Source of the DNA: Ciborinia camelliae
Taxonomy: Eukaryota; Ascomycota; Leotiomycetes; Helotiales; Sclerotiniaceae
Assembly: GCA_025890175.1 (NCBI GenBank)
Contig: JANPYM010000010.1
Coordinates: 1,022,427 to 1,086,426 of the forward strand
Length of the DNA: 64,000 nucleotides
Reading direction: 5' to 3'
Shown: piece after piece, positions 9,732-22,817 of the stretch
Layout: every line of letters begins with the position of its first letter
Numbering within the stretch: position 1 is the first letter of the stretch
Position numbers and translations under genes: made by a program
Notes under the pieces: generated by a model
The model's input: only the letters and a program-made list of their open reading frames with translations
What the model was told of the DNA's origin: nothing
The model's database searches: none

Positions 9732-11481
9732 CTAGTGCCCATGAAGAATATCGCCCTTCTCTACTATACTCCTTTGGCATTTAGCAAGGATCGCAGCTTG
9801 CCTACCAACTTCTTCGAGCCTACTAACAACATCTTTATTACCATCCACGAATCCGTAAAGTGCGTAGGGGATGCCCACGTCATTGCAGAATTCCAAAACA
9901 AGTTTCTGGGCGCGACGAAGATTATGTCTAGGCATCCTAGGGAAAAGGTGATGAATAGCTTGAAACTGAAGACCTCCATGAAAGAAGTCCAGCCACTGAG
10001 GACAATCGATATCCATGGTCGTGCGGAGCATCTTCTGTGGAAAAGACTCATGTGGCCCAAGCTCCGACGTGCTCATAGAGAAATGTGAAAGAGTTATCTG
10101 GGCATGAACCGGCGTAGTAACCACATGACTGATCAAGACAAAGGCAATTCGAGCACCATTTGTTGGAATACTTTTGTAAACTACTCCATAGCCAAACCAT
10201 GTCCAGAAGAAAATCTGACCAGTAATTTCTAGCCATCGTTGCCACCATGCAGGACCTTTCTTTGGCCCAAGGCCTCGAAGAAGATATTCCCAGGACAAGC
10301 GATAGAGATTGAATCGACCAAAACAGAGTACTGCATAATAATAGTATGATTGGTACGGAAGTAGAAATTGCGCGAATGCATCATATTTCAAGCATTTTTC
10401 ATAGTAGGTCGAGGTCAGAGAGTTCAAGTATCTGTGAGTGACAGCGAAAAAGGGGATATGTTGGATATCCGGATCATGCTCTGGTGAATTTGTCACAATG
10501 TGGTGGACATTATGATTGCGTTTCCACCATCCAAGTGATAGGCCACCAACGAAGTCTGCAAGCCCAATACCGATGAGGGAGTCAATCGTGAAGTTATGAG
10601 TGATACCCATATGACCCGCATCATGCACCGTGAACACTAATTGATGCCATAGGCAACCAAGAAACAACCCACTTGTCCCGTACCAGCCCCACTTCAGGCA
10701 CATGAATGCCATAGAGGCAAAGAAAGTATATCGGCAGAATTCAATGGCGTATGCATTGTAATTGCAGTCGTACAGACCTTCCGCACGCATCCGTTCGTCG
10801 AGTAGGCGGTACTTTTGAACGATTTCTTCTTGCGTATCCGGATCTAGAGAAGGATATTTGGCATGGTCCAAATCGATTTGTTCCCGAGTCAAAGCATCCA
10901 AGTGGGACATGCCATCGTCCAGGTCAGGAGCAGATGATATGGAAGAGGCGGAGGACACCGGGCAGTCCTCTTTGGCCAGTCCTCTTCGGCGAACCTCTTG
11001 GCAATCTTCATCGAATATAGGCGAGGGAAGTCTTGACGTCTCAGAGCTCGTTTTCTCATCGAAAATATTCTCATCGTCTTCAGAATCGTTTGACATGCCT
11101 TCGACATAGCTTCGAAACTTTCCGTATTGTATCGGGGGCACGAAATTCTTCCAGCGACCTTCTATTCTACCAATTTGATATCTTCCCATAAGTGCTCTCG
11201 TTTCTGCCGAGTGAAGTCTATAGAGAACTGTCAGTCTGGATGATTGGGCAAGAATGAATTGGTGCTTTCACTTACGCATTTACTTCATCGGTTGCATCTC
11301 TGCCTATCATATGTCTAATGGCCTTATCTCCTCCAGGATGGTATTTCATCCAAGCATCTACTTTGAGAACGGCCTGGTCAACAATTATGATGGACCTGCC
11401 ATCTGCGATGAGGCCTTCGACTTGTCTGCGAGATATAACCTTCTCCTTGGAGGCCGCCGCCACGGTCTTCAGGGAAGACAT
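9732..11481 (-). CDS. Delta-8 sphingolipid desaturase (cytochrome b5 fusion)
   Basis: Two exons (11481-11276, 11217-9732), joined over a 58-nt intron, give 563 residues. The N-terminal cytochrome b5 domain carries the heme motif HPGG at 48-51. The membrane-bound desaturase domain has three histidine boxes: HDAGH (267-271), HNVHH (304-308) and QAIHH (488-492). The glutamine in the third box is diagnostic of b5-fused front-end desaturases. In fungi this architecture introduces the delta-8 double bond into the long-chain base of ceramides destined for glucosylceramide, in the ER. An acidic Ser/Glu-rich linker (about 105-170) separates the domains. The frame is open upstream of the chosen ATG at 11481, but that ATG gives the usual b5 start. 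Several hydrophobic segments (around SMAFMCLKWGWY, YAVLCF and the stretch after ITGQIF) fit membrane anchoring. Confidence 0.93.
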
Positions 11482-13139
11482 TATAGAATGATTTGTTTCG
11501 TACGCTGATGAGAAGAGCCAGCACAAGGAACAGGAAAACTGTAACGAATGTGAAAAGCAATGAGCAATCAATCAATTGATGCTCAAAAAAGGTTGTTTAG
11601 TACACTCATCAATCATTCGATAAATTTTCAATTATACCGTATTAATATATTTTATATTTTGAAGAAAGTTACCTAGGTACCTATGGTACTAAGTAGAACA
11701 CGTACCTGGGGACAGCAGGGACTTGCTGTGTCTCTACGGAAGCTCACTACCTAACCTGGAAGTGCCAATTGAATCCCCTGAACCAAGGGCAGCCGGGGGG
11801 CTTGTATTTAAATCCCGTGATTTTATGGGACCAACAGGGCTATGGTCATTGCCCCTTTCCTACCAAGCTGCGCTTGCACTTCAACATCAACCTATCAACT
11901 CTACCTTTCTATGTAAATATTGATCCATAAGGCACTTTTTGTGGATTTACTATACCTATTAATATCATCCTGATAGTGTCATCTAAGATCAGATGAGAGT
12001 GAATGGTTAACATATCATAAGGTACCCATAGTATCGTAAGATATCACATATCAAACCCCAAAAACCATACTGTTTGATCATCATCTGAAAGTGCAGATAA
12101 TTGATCACCTCATCTTCCCATATATGCCCACCATGGCCTGCTCAGGTGGGCTGTATAGTGCCTTGCATGGGAACTAGTGCAAACAATGTCAATTGTTTCT
12201 ATGTGCCAAAGTCACGATGTGAGCGAGAACCAATTCACGGAAGGTTCACCCAGCAAGTGTCGAAGATATCGGTGGCGGTGACGGCCAGGAATTTAATATT
12301 CCGTCTTTATTCAAAGTCCAACGCAAATGCCTCATGCGATAATGAGTCGATCTCTTTTTGGGCTATTCTTATTGGGCTTTGAGTCTTTGCTTGCCATTTG
12401 CAACCTTGATCTTTCACCGCGGTGGAACTCTATTGTGACCTCATGCAGTAGGTTAAATAGTCTCATGCTACATCGAATGATTTCAGAAGTTTCTAGAATT
12501 AGTATATATTTCGGCTGTGTTCTAGTGTATCAACTAGTACAGTTTACATGTCGATATTGTCACATCGCCGGATGTAATATCTCTTTTGTATGCCCATTTT
12601 ACCTGCTATCCAGATAGTCTCATTCGGTAAAAATATGCAGCAGTCATTGTGATCATCTCAGTGATATCTAGTCCCAAACACTGCCCCGCGGGATTGTGCT
12701 TATGGGTTAGGGTTCAACTCTTTCCCACATTCGTACACCGAAGAAAACTCTCGCATTCCAAGACGATCATAAGGCTTTTCTATGCCCCTTACGCTTGAGA
12801 TCGTCACAATTCGTTTCTCTAGGCTTCCCTTTTCAACCCAATCCAGCAATCACGGCCTTTCAGAAGTCCAATCGCTGTTTTAGTCGGAAGTGACTTTGCA
12901 TACCGCGATGGTACAAAATGTGTTTGTTTGACATCTTGACCCCTGCGTAACTTAAATGTACCTATCAAAAATATCCTACTGCCTAGAAGAAACCTTTACG
13001 AAATACAGCATATACCACAATAATATGGCACTTCTTCGTTGTTATCTCCTAATATTTCCGGTTGTACATGGATGTAAGCCTCATTCTCCTGGGCAAAATC
13101 ATCGTTCCACGGCGAGAGGGTTATCTCTATTTCCCCAAG
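11482..13139. other. Intergenic between desaturase and Cys-rich protein genes
   Basis: About 1.7 kb without a supported gene. It contains a TACCTAGGTA palindrome at 11670-11679. Short frames present are AT-driven and have no resemblance to families. Confidence 0.5.
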
Positions 13140-13146
13140 TATAAAA
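13140..13146 (+). promoter_or_regulatory. Possible TATA box of the 13249 gene
   Basis: TATAAAA lies 103 bp upstream of the ATG at 13249, a plausible fungal spacing. No other TATA-like site is closer. No experimental support. Confidence 0.4.
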
Positions 13147-13248
13147 CACTCGTGGGATGTCTCGAATCCAGAAACAATAAATCATTATTACACTCCTACA
13201 AACCCCTCAATATCTTAAAACACATTCTTCCCCTTCCAACCACCCAAA

Positions 13249-13973
13249 ATGAATCTCACCAATTGCCTCCGCAAATACAACCCGAACGTCTTCCGCCAAG
13301 TAGACCCTTACATCGAACCCATCTACCTCCAATCACCCCACCGACCCCAAAACACTCTCTCACATTCCCTAATAATCCCACGTTCTCATCCTTCCAACAA
13401 TTCCCCCCATATATACAGCGACTGCCAGTCTTGCGAAGACGATCCTCGCACCGGCGCCCATTTTTGCCGCACCTGTATCGAAGCCCAATATTACGCCCTA
13501 CAGTCACAATCCCAATCCCAATCTCAATTTCAAGATATGTACTACAGCTGCGAATGTCCGCATTGCGATAGCGGTTCAAATTCTTCTACATATACCTCTA
13601 GAGCGTATACTGGTACCGCCGGGAGATATTCAAATGTGAATTTGGAGCCCATTACTCAACAACTGTAAGTTTAAATATTCAATTATTCACGCGAAGGGGG
13701 TGTAAATGCAACGAATGTGCTAACGATGATAGACATAATGCGGGAAGATATACACATATGCCTAGCAGTAGACTCGGACGAAGTCCTTATAGAGATGTGG
13801 GGTTACTTGGTTCCGCCTCTTGTTTAGGCGCCGTAAGTGGTTTGAGTGCGCTGGGTGGCATGAGCGGTATAGGCAGTCTTGGTGCTCTTGGTGGAGTGAG
13901 AGATTTCAGAGATACGAGGAATTATGGTGGAAGATATGGACTACAAAGCAATAGGCTTGGATTTCGACTGTAG
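13249..13973 (+). CDS. Hypothetical protein with CxxC pairs and a Gly/Leu-rich end
   Basis: Exons 13249-13664 and 13733-13973 join over a 68-nt intron (GTAAGT...GATAG, with GCTAAC branch point), giving 218 residues. The middle holds CQSCEDDPRTGAHFCRTC and, after a short QS repeat, CECPHC, so paired cysteines could bind a metal. The C-terminal exon is Gly/Leu/Ser-rich (LGSASCLGAVSGLSALGG) and ends in Arg/Tyr-rich sequence. No signal peptide or membrane segment is obvious. I do not recognise a family. The clean intron, the TATA box and frame continuity argue that it is a real gene. Confidence 0.6.
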
Positions 13974-14257
13974 GATTTGAGTTTTATTTCCTCTAGTCTT
14001 GTTACAGTTTGTCCATTCAATAATTATTGAATTTTGGAATTTTGGTGTTGTAATTGAATTCAGGAGTATCACGGGTTACAAGAAAGCAGTTAGTCGAAAA
14101 TGGTTCGGCAAATTCTAGGTTTCATAGGTTATCAACGAGAACTGCAGATGCTCTATGTAACCATATCTTACACGAATCACAAATTCAGTCTCATGCTCAT
14201 GCTTATGCTCGCACTGTTCATTACCAAATCAGCCCCCCCACCATCTTTAACGCCCTC

Positions 14258-16016
14258 CTAAAAATGGACGGCCTTGCCATAAGTAGCCATAGCAGCCTCC
14301 TTAAATGCCTCCGCCAATGTGGGGTGTGCGTGACACGTGCGTCCGATATCCTCACTTGAAGCGCCATATTCAATAGCCAATGTAGCTTCCGCAATCATCT
14401 CTCCGGCATTTGGTCCGATAATGTGAACACCAAGGATTCTATCAGTCTCGGCATCGGCAAGCATCTTTACCATACCTTCGGTGTCCAAGTTGGTCTTCGC
14501 TCTTGAGTTTGCTGAGAATGGGAATGTGCCAATCTTGTACTTGGTGCCAGCAGCCTTAAGCTCCTGTTCGTTCTGGCCAACCCATGCGACTTCGGGATGG
14601 GTGTACATAACAGATGGAATGGCAGCATAGTTGACGTGGCCGTATCCCTTCTTGATGTACTCAACAACTGCAACGGCCTCTTCTTCAGCCTTGTGGGCAA
14701 GCATAGGCCCGAAGGTGCAGTCACCTACAACCCGGATGTGTGGCAGCTTAGTTCGGTATTCTGAGTCGATAACCAATCTTCCCTTATCATCGGTCTCGAG
14801 ACCGATGTTCTCTAATCCGAGACCGGCGGTATATGGTCTTCGTCCAATGGCAACAAGTACGACATCTGCGTCAAGCTATAGAGATTATTAGTGGTGTATA
14901 TGCGGTGTTCAGTAGGTTAGCTTACGGTTTCTTCCTTGCCGCCCTTTGCAGCCTCAAGGCTAAGCTTGACCTTCTCTCCACTAACATCACCGCCCATGAC
15001 CTTGGTGTTGACCTTGAAATCAATACCTTGCTTCTTGAGAATCTTTTGCGATGATTTTGCGATTTCCAAATCCATTCCAGGCCCACCGATTTGAGGTAAG
15101 AACTCAACAACTGTAACCTTCGTACCAAGTCTTGACCAGACAGAGCTCATCTCAAGACCGATAATACCTCCACCGATAACAACCATGCTCTCGGGAACCT
15201 TCTCTAGCGCAATAGCTCCGGTGCTGGTGATAATTCTCTTCTCGTCAACCTCCAGGCCCGGAAATGGTGTGGCTTCACTACCAGTGGCGATAAGAATGTT
15301 CTTTCCCACAATAGTCTCCTCTCCACCCTCTGAAAGGTTGACCTTGACTTCATGTTCACCAGTAAATGTGGCAGTACCCTTGACGTATTTCACGTTGTTC
15401 TTCTTGAACAAAAATTCAACACCCTTTGTAAGTCCGGCAACCGCAGTGTCTTTCGATTTCATCATTTGTTGCAGATTGAGTTTGACATCTCCAACTTCGA
15501 TACCTCGAGCTTTGGTGTCATGTAAAATTTGGTGGTAGAGATGCGAATTGTTGAGTAGAGCTTTCGAAGGAATACAGCCGACATTCAAACATGTTCCTCC
15601 GAGAGTTCCGCGCTTTTCTATACAGGTCACCTACGAATAATGTTAAAAATCTGCATAAAAACCTTTTCCTTTCAAGCAAACCGTACTTTCATGCCCTCCT
15701 GACCAGCTTTGATAGCGGCAACATATCCGGCAACACCACCTCCAATAATCACCAAATCCTGCTCCTCTTCTGCGTGTCAGTCGTTTCCCACCCCATGGTA
15801 TCGATTGAGTCTACTGACCAGCTTCAGTAGCATACCCTCTTCGCGATAAGTTTGCAATTCCTGAAGGGGCGACTATCTTGGGAAGGCTAATTAAAAGAAA
15901 AAAGTTAGTATGGAAAACTTTCAACAGGAATTGAAGCTTGGCAGTTGCACTTACGAGGATTGTTGTCTGAAAGCAGACCTTACGGCCGCTCTGGGCACTA
16001 ATAAACTGCGAAGCAT
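14258..16016 (-). CDS. LPD1: Dihydrolipoyl dehydrogenase (E3), mitochondrial
   Basis: Five exons (16016-15955, 15886-15819, 15769-15687, 15630-14926, 14875-14258) give 511 residues. The N-terminus [20 protein letters not shown] is a textbook mitochondrial presequence rich in Arg, Leu, Ser and Ala. The FAD-binding motif [13 protein letters not shown] follows, then the redox disulfide GGTCLNVGC (Cys85/Cys90), the NAD-binding [12 protein letters not shown], and the interface motif HAHPTLAE with catalytic His490 and Glu495. E3 reoxidises dihydrolipoamide for the pyruvate, 2-oxoglutarate and branched-chain dehydrogenases and the glycine cleavage system. Length and all catalytic residues are normal. 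A longer frame before the ATG uses no ATG, so 16016 is the start. Confidence 0.96.
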
Positions 16017-16316
16017 TTTGTATGAAGGGTATTGTTGTGCTGTTCAACAACTTTTAAGGTCGCCGCCGTTTGTTTGGTGACCCGACGGACGAACCGATTC
16101 GATCCGAGAATCACGTGGCAAGTTTTTTTTTTTTAGAACCGCGAGTTCCCGGCGCCGCTTGGTCTGTTTTGGCTAGTTAAAAACACTAATTGTTCACTAC
16201 GGATGTATACACCAGGATCCAAGAAAAGCAGCTTGGGAATTTGGAAGTCTATGACCCGGGCGTTATATGAAATCTTTCAACCTTTCTAACTTATAAAGTC
16301 ACTTCACTACTCATTA

Positions 16317-18966
16317 TTACCTACGGGTATCTTCATTAAGTAAAGCCTGAAGTGTATCTCCTGCAATCTTACTGCCCCATTTAACAGTATCCTTTTCAAC
16401 TTTTCCTCCCGCTATATCCGTCTTGCCAACAACCTTCTTCAAAAAGTATTGTAGTCCAGTTATCATCTGAGGCGTATCCTTTACCCTCGAGAACAGATTG
16501 GAAATTGCCTTCTCATCCCGGCCCTCTTTTGATGCTTTCTGTGTTTGAAGCAAGATGGTGATGAAAAGGACTTCACAGAAAGTTTTCGTCTTAGCTTGTA
16601 AATAGCTAAGATTCAAATTCTTGAGAACGTTAAGTCCAAGTCCACCTTCTGCCATCAATGTACCGAACATCTTGGCCAGATTGACAATGTGCCTGGTATC
16701 CAACTCTGTATCCTCTTCAAAATCGTCGTCATCATCGTCATTCGTCTCGCCCATTTTCTTGAAAAGGTCCCACAAGCTGAATTGGAATGCCATCTTGAGT
16801 TTCCTATCGCCACATAATCTCTTTGCTATTAATGTATAATACGGATTGTACATCTTCTCCGCACCAGAACATTGTATCAGGACTTTCGGTATCTCAAGTT
16901 CCTGGACCTTTTTTAATTTTAACTTCATCAGCCGTAGATATGCGTCTTGATAATCTGAGGCGGACATAATAGTAATGAATACAGCTCGACGAATGTCCGT
17001 ATTCATACGTTGTTCCTTAGCAAGTTGAACAAGATCAGACGTCCCTGCATCTACCTCTTGAACCTCCCTGGTGTTCTTGGTTTTTGAAGTGGGCTCTTCA
17101 TCGTCTTCTGCATTACCTGCCCAGCTCGCACCGACCAACCACCATTTCCCTTTTTTATCCGAGTCTCTTATATCCTTGAGACCAATTCGTAGGGGCTCAC
17201 TGGCTTTTATAGTTCGAGTGTTTAGTGTTCCTAGAGTCTTCTTCATCCGAATTGTGTGCTCTGAAGTGACAGCGGAAGCGACGGCACCAGTTTTCATTTT
17301 GTTATTTTTGAGATCATTGATGGTTTCGATCATGAACTTTGTCCTAACTGACAACTTCTCTTCGCCACCCGCCTTTTGGACGGCAGGTCGAAGCATAGTA
17401 ACAATGTCCTTCAATGATGAAGGATCATCTTGTCGTAGCTGAGGTCCTGAAATGCGTACAATCTTTAATAGAAGCTCGGCGTTCATTTCTGACAGCGTAT
17501 CTAAAAAGAGCTTGATGTAGTCGAAAATGAGACTGCTTCCCACCACTTGAAAATTATACAACTCTGAAAGTAAAGCTATCAGGTTGGTTGTCTCCTTACT
17601 GTCAGGGATATATGCCGATGAGTCCTGATTCAGTGACATTACACGGGCGTAGTGCTCATCGAAGAGCTCAACTACTCTTTGAATTACCTGAGCACCAAAA
17701 TCCGTTCCAATAATCTTATAGATCGCGGAAATAAATCCAGCGGGAAGGATGATAAGGGTATCGGGTAAAGTCGTTGGCTCACAAACGGAAGTCAGGAGCA
17801 AATCAATAAGTGTAGAAGTCATGTGTTGACGGGCATTAACCCGATACAGTTTTTCTATCTCTCCAAGGAGGGATATCAGATTGGCTTCTGTCAACCTGTT
17901 GACCAGACCTTGAGTTTGACGTCGCAGTCGCACTAAATCCTCAGAATCTGAAGAAGATGCCTTTCGTAATGAAGGTGGAATATATTTTCCGGAAGAGACT
18001 GTAGTTGCAACCACGGGTGCCACATAAGGATTTTCACGAACTTTTGGCTTGGGAGGGACGTCTTCTTCACTTCCAGACCCAAATCCTTCGAAGTCATCAT
18101 CAGCCATATCCTCGTCTCCAAGATCACTATCATTATCACCAGAATCACTACCCAAGAAATTGGGTTCATCCATTGAGATATCAGACGCGTCATCATCTTC
18201 ATCGTCTTCATCTAGCATCTCGTCGTCTTCATCCTCATCACTCTCATTCCCCCGCGCACGCTTTCGAGCTTCTGCTCTCTTGCGTTCAAGCCAATCATTC
18301 GCCTCCGCCTTTCCTTTCTTCTTTTGTTGAACTTCTTCGTCTTCGCTCTCATCTAAAGCGTCCAGATCACCTAAGAGCTCATCTAACCCGTCTTCCTGGA
18401 ATGACTTTGGTAGCCCTTTCTTCTTCCCTTTCAATCCCAGTTTCTTTTCCAGTGCAGCGATCTCATCGTCGTCCTCCGCCAATTTATCCTTGATGGCTTT
18501 TGAAATGTTTTTCCCAATCCGGGATTCAGGAATCGCATCATCTTTACGGAATGCCTTCCCTTGTTGGGGGTCTGATTTCTTCGTTGTTTTCAATATAGAT
18601 TTCGGTTTTGGGCTATCCTCGTTATTATTCTCGGGGATGATTTTCGCATTCAATGGTTCAATATCCTCATCTTCTTCATCGTCATCGTCATCGTCGCCAT
18701 TATGCCTGACATGTTGCGATTTCAACCGCTTTTGCGGAGGAGGTCTAGAGGACTGGGATCTACTCTGCTTCTTTTCCTGCCGTTCTGCTTTGCGCATTTC
18801 CTTACGCCCGGGTCGTCTGCGCCCTCGGCCCCCATTTCCACCACCATCTGCAAATAATGGTAAGCATATAAAAATATATCGACGGTGGTTAATATTTACC
18901 TTCGACTCCTAGTTGCTGAAGAAGACTATTGGGTAGTTTTGGAGCTTTGGACTTTGGCGGCGCCAT
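16317..18966 (-). CDS. SGD1: SGD1/NOM1-like nucleolar protein (MIF4G and MA3 domains)
   Basis: Exon 1 (18966-18900) and exon 2 (18847-16317), joined over a 52-nt intron, give 865 residues. The N-terminal third is Lys/Arg-rich then strongly acidic (Asp/Glu runs with Ser). A MIF4G domain follows at roughly 310-520 (starting LVRLRRQTQGLVNRLTEANL) and an MA3 domain at roughly 645-760 (DIRRAVFITIMSASDYQDAY). This architecture is that of yeast Sgd1 and human NOM1, nucleolar proteins of 40S subunit biogenesis. The gene is head-to-head with SRP14, 319 bp apart. The many Ser-rich frames on the opposite strand are shadows of its acidic region. Confidence 0.93.
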
Positions 18967-19285
18967 TATTGTGAATGAACAGTAAAATAAAAGATTTAAT
19001 TCCAATTGCAAACCAATTTCTACCCTCAAGCAAATAGTAAAGGTTTAAATCATATATAACCAACGTAGGTACAATAAACTGTATTTGCAAAGGCAGACAA
19101 GATCAGATGCGACAATAAAAGATACCGATAAGAAATTTTAATTTTTCCCTCTAGCCTCGCTACATGTATTCAGCCTCGCATGTAACCTTAGCCTGGTCTA
19201 GAACCCCACCACCATTTCATCCCCACAATCATCATCAATCACAGCTGGAGCTTAATAAAACAAGCATCATAACAGCAATTGCAAT

Positions 19286-19916
19286 ATGGTGTCACATTTA
19301 AGCAATGATGAGGTAGTTATATTTATAATCTATTTTTATATTTATGTTGTCCTTATTGCTACACTCAAGAAATTCATAATTAACTCCTCTGCGTAAATAG
19401 TTTTTCTCAAAACTCGCCCCTCTCTTTGATTCCCGACGGGAAAAAGATCATGGCTCCATTACCCTAACACAGAAATGTTGTACGTACTGCCACTGCCACT
19501 TCCACCTCCCTTGCAGAAACCCCTCCCTACCTGTATCAACAATTCTTCTAACCACTCTCTCAGATACCTTTGAGCCTACCTCCGATTCTTCGATAGCTGT
19601 AGCGCCAGCTACCGACGCCCTCGCCGATGTCCTCACTGCTCAATTCCCAGACCTCTCACGCGACGCCCCTATGCCTCTCCTTATCCGCGCCACAAACAGC
19701 AAAGGCAAGCCCAATCGCGCGGAAAAGATAAAACTATCCACCATTGTCCAGCCAGATCAATTAGAAGCTTTCTTCGCTAGATATGCGGAAATTTGTAAAG
19801 GTGGCATGAGTGCGCTTAAGAAGAGAGATAGGAGAAACGCAAAGGAAAAGCTCAAGGCAAAGCGAAGAAAGATTGCTACTACTGCTGCTGTTTTGCCAGG
19901 AGATGAGAAGAAGTGA
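19286..19916 (+). CDS. SRP14: Signal recognition particle subunit SRP14
   Basis: Three exons (19286-19312, 19401-19479, 19564-19916) give 152 residues. Exon 1 encodes MVSHLSNDE, exon 2 FFSKLAPLFDSRREKDHGSI and LTQK, and exon 3 the conserved LLIRAT...KLSTIV core, GGMSALKKRDRR and a Lys-rich tail. This is the SRP14 fold that, in animals with SRP9 and in fungi with SRP21, forms the Alu domain of SRP and slows elongation. Intron 2 has a CTAAC branch point 15 nt before its acceptor. Only the third exon is long enough to stand out alone, so the short 5' exons are easily missed. The split at exon 2/3 (Cys-Tyr-Thr) is the least certain part. Confidence 0.9.
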
Positions 19917-20649
19917 AAGAGTGGAAGTTATGCTATGGTGGAAGAAAAAAGTGTGTCTAGGACCGAACATCGATACCCCCAGATAGGTAACTGAACAGCA
20001 TCATTAGGGGGTGTAGATGTTGTTGTTCAATATTACAGCATGGTGTCGCATAGGCTGTACGGCTTCCAGGTTTATATGGAATGGTATATAAGAGGATATA
20101 CTAATATCGAAATGGGCATATGAGGCGTTGTGCAAGCTGTCGAGCTACTGGAATGTCAACAAGTATAATACTTTGCTTTTTGGGACTGAATTTTACGTGT
20201 TATATGACCATTGATTAATATACAGGCAACAATCTCCTTTCCAAACCCGGGTAAATTTACAAATCAGATGACCATCACATCTCCCATTCCATATAGGCAC
20301 CAATCCACTCAGCCCATCAGCAGGATTTTCCTTCCCCCACCACTATAATATAATCCCACGAGCAAAAACACCATCGACTAATACATTCATATAAGGAACC
20401 TCCTTATAGTACAAATCCAACCCATCTATATCACGGTCAATATCTCATGTCGACTTTGGACTAACCATTCGTTGCCAAATATTATGAAAAAGAAGAGAAA
20501 CAGTTTGATAGAGAAGGAAAGATAAGGGAAAAGAAAGAAAAGGATAGGAAAGACGAGAGATCATATCATGTAACAATGACAGAGTTTCCCTGGAATCTAG
20601 AATGTATGCATGTATATTTGTAAGTACATATGGTCGATTGAATAATCTC
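19917..20649. other. Intergenic, convergent 3' flanks
   Basis: This stretch lies between the ends of SRP14 and the AT-hook gene. It is AT-rich with an AAAG/AAGG-rich run near 20485-20550. No gene is supported. Confidence 0.5.
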
Positions 20650-22041
20650 CTATGGAGGAGTTGCAAGACGCGAAACTGGGAGAGAAGCGATAGCAGATGT
20701 AACTGCTACTGGAGCTGAAGTCGAAACCGGAGCCAAAGTTTCCGTGGAAGTATCTTGAGGGGCATATTGAGCAATATGAGCTTCGGATAGAGCGGGACTA
20801 GGCAAATATTTTTGTTGTGAAGTAGATTGATTCATGGTCATTTGCGAAGCCGGTGCAACTTGGGAGTCTCCTGAATGTGTATCATGGACAGCTGGCGCAA
20901 AATTGTTGTTTGTATCCTGAGATGGCGGATACGGCAAACCTTCAGGGTAGGGTAGCCAGTAACCATGACTCAAATCAGCACCATCATGATTATGCTCCCT
21001 TCCCACAGGATAGTTGGCAAACTGATTCTATTCAAAGGTTTATTAATCAGTCTTCATATATAGTCATTCACATTCAAGACATACCTCAGATGAGCCCAAA
21101 TTAGGATCGGACCTTACTCCTTCACCGACGTCGCCAAGCCTGGACTCAACATGTGGTCCATTATGATTGAATTCGATGGAGGGATGGAGATGGTCTTGAT
21201 ACGCCGTTGTGGAGGGCTCCATTTCTCGGGGATTCACTGTGTAATTTGCCACGGTGCCGTATGGGGGAAGAGATGCTTGATTTGATGTGAATGCCGGCAT
21301 GGTGTTGAATTGCGCCAAATAGGGGTCTTCGTCAATATTCATATTGAAGCTAGGCAATGTAGGATCTCCATTCTGATTGATAGAAGTCCAGGAATTATTG
21401 CCGTATAAATATTCTGGGAGGTCGGTGTGGAATCCTCCTTGCTGAGATGCGGTGTTGGCATTCACGAGAGACGGGTACAGGTTCACATGACCCTCTTCCT
21501 TAATAACAGCCAGTTTCTTCTTATTGCTGGCTCCTGGTGGTCTACCTCTTCTGGGCTTGGAAGTACCTCCTGGAGTCATAGCAGAAGAAACACGACGCTT
21601 TTTCTTGGCTGGACCCTCAGGACCATCTTCGATACACTTCTTCTTTCCTTTGCTAGCACTTCCATTACCCGCACACGACTCGCAGTTCGCAAGACCGTCT
21701 TTATTCGCATCGCAGTCCAAACAGTTCCCATCATTTCCGGCTTTCACTTGTCGTCCTTCCGAGTTATTTGTCTTTAGGCCCTCAATAACGAACGCATTAT
21801 CGATAGGTGGTCGTCTGGCTTCGTATTCATCCCCTTCAAGCCCTTCTCCAATTGCTTTACATCTCCAGCATACAGCCCAACGCTCCTCCCACTTTGATTT
21901 GGCTTGTGGGCCAACGATAAAAGATAGTTCTTTGGGACATTTCTCTAGTGGCCACGCGTCGGGGCAGCCGGCCCCACCTCTGGTAACTTCGACGTAGGTA
22001 CGGTCGCAGCACTTCAATATAAGAGGGCGTACGATACACAT
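20650..22041 (-). CDS. AT-hook protein of unknown function
   Basis: Two exons (22041-21085, 21027-20650) over a 57-nt intron give 444 residues. The N-terminal 125 residues hold many cysteines (CCDRTY, CWRC, CLDC, CESC), suggesting metal binding. A nuclear-localisation-like KKKRR lies near 146-150, and KPRRGRPPGASNKKK (161-176) contains the GRP core of an AT-hook, a minor-groove DNA-binding motif. The remainder is Asn/Gln/Ser/Pro-rich and looks disordered, like an activation region. Together these features suggest a nuclear DNA-binding regulator, but I cannot name the family. A 776-bp leader region without genes lies upstream. Confidence 0.72.
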
Positions 22042-22817
22042 GATTATGTATGAGTGATAGTGATATGGTTTAGAATTTGAGGGTCTATGAGTCTAACAGG
22101 TATTCGAGTTACTGTTTTGTTGTACTTGAAAAGGAGATAATATTATTATGGAGTTCGATATTAGTTGTATATTCACAATCAAAAGAGATCAAGGTGGAAG
22201 ATGTCCGGAATTATATAATATGAGCAAGACCGATGTCATCCTTGATAGAGTGAATAGGATGTGATGCAGAAGATGGTTGATGATTCACAGCCATTTTCTC
22301 AACATGAATTTGAAGGACTCATGTGATTGTGTTATCCTCAAGTATTTGTGATTGTTTATCAGAACCAGCAAGTAGCCTCTGACAGACTGCTTGGTTGGCA
22401 TACAATTTATGACATCACTTTCTGGCATTTACATTCACACTCATATATGGAGAGAGTTGATCTCAAAAACAGACTTGCATTGCTATGAGTACCAGGCGTC
22501 TAATGCCATTGTACTTGCTATTAGGACCATTCTGTGAGAGAAAACTTTTAAATGAAAGAAACAGAAAAGGCAAATTGCATAACTATCCACCCTCCACATC
22601 CGCAACGAAATGGTCGAGCAATTCCCGAATAGATAAATGAAACCATTCATCCATTCATCCATTCAGTATAGAATCCTCAACCTTCGATGACTTTTTGGGG
22701 GCTAGAGTATTTGAGTACACATAAGGAAATTGAGCTTAGTAAAGTGAAGAGTCTGTGTTGTAACATGGGCGAAATGTGTCGTAAAGTGTGGTACCATCTG
22801 TGTGCGCAGACCCGGTC
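22042..22817. other. Intergenic upstream of the AT-hook gene
   Basis: No gene is supported. The stretch includes a short CCATTCAT tandem (about 22645-22666) and the 3' flank of the RNA-binding protein gene. Confidence 0.5.

Noticed and set aside
13062..13571. 169-codon plus-strand frame overlapping the Cys-containing protein gene
   Set aside because: The alternative frame starting at 13249 has better composition, a TATA box at the right distance and a clean in-phase intron to a second exon.
9732..13973. A secondary-metabolite or lipid gene cluster around the desaturase
   Set aside because: Neighbours are unrelated housekeeping or unknown genes, with no synthase, transporter or pathway regulator.
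17933..18493. Several long frames (His/Leu-rich, Ser-rich, Met/Ile-rich) in the SGD1 region
   Set aside because: They are antisense or shifted readings of the acidic Asp/Glu/Ser repeats of SGD1.
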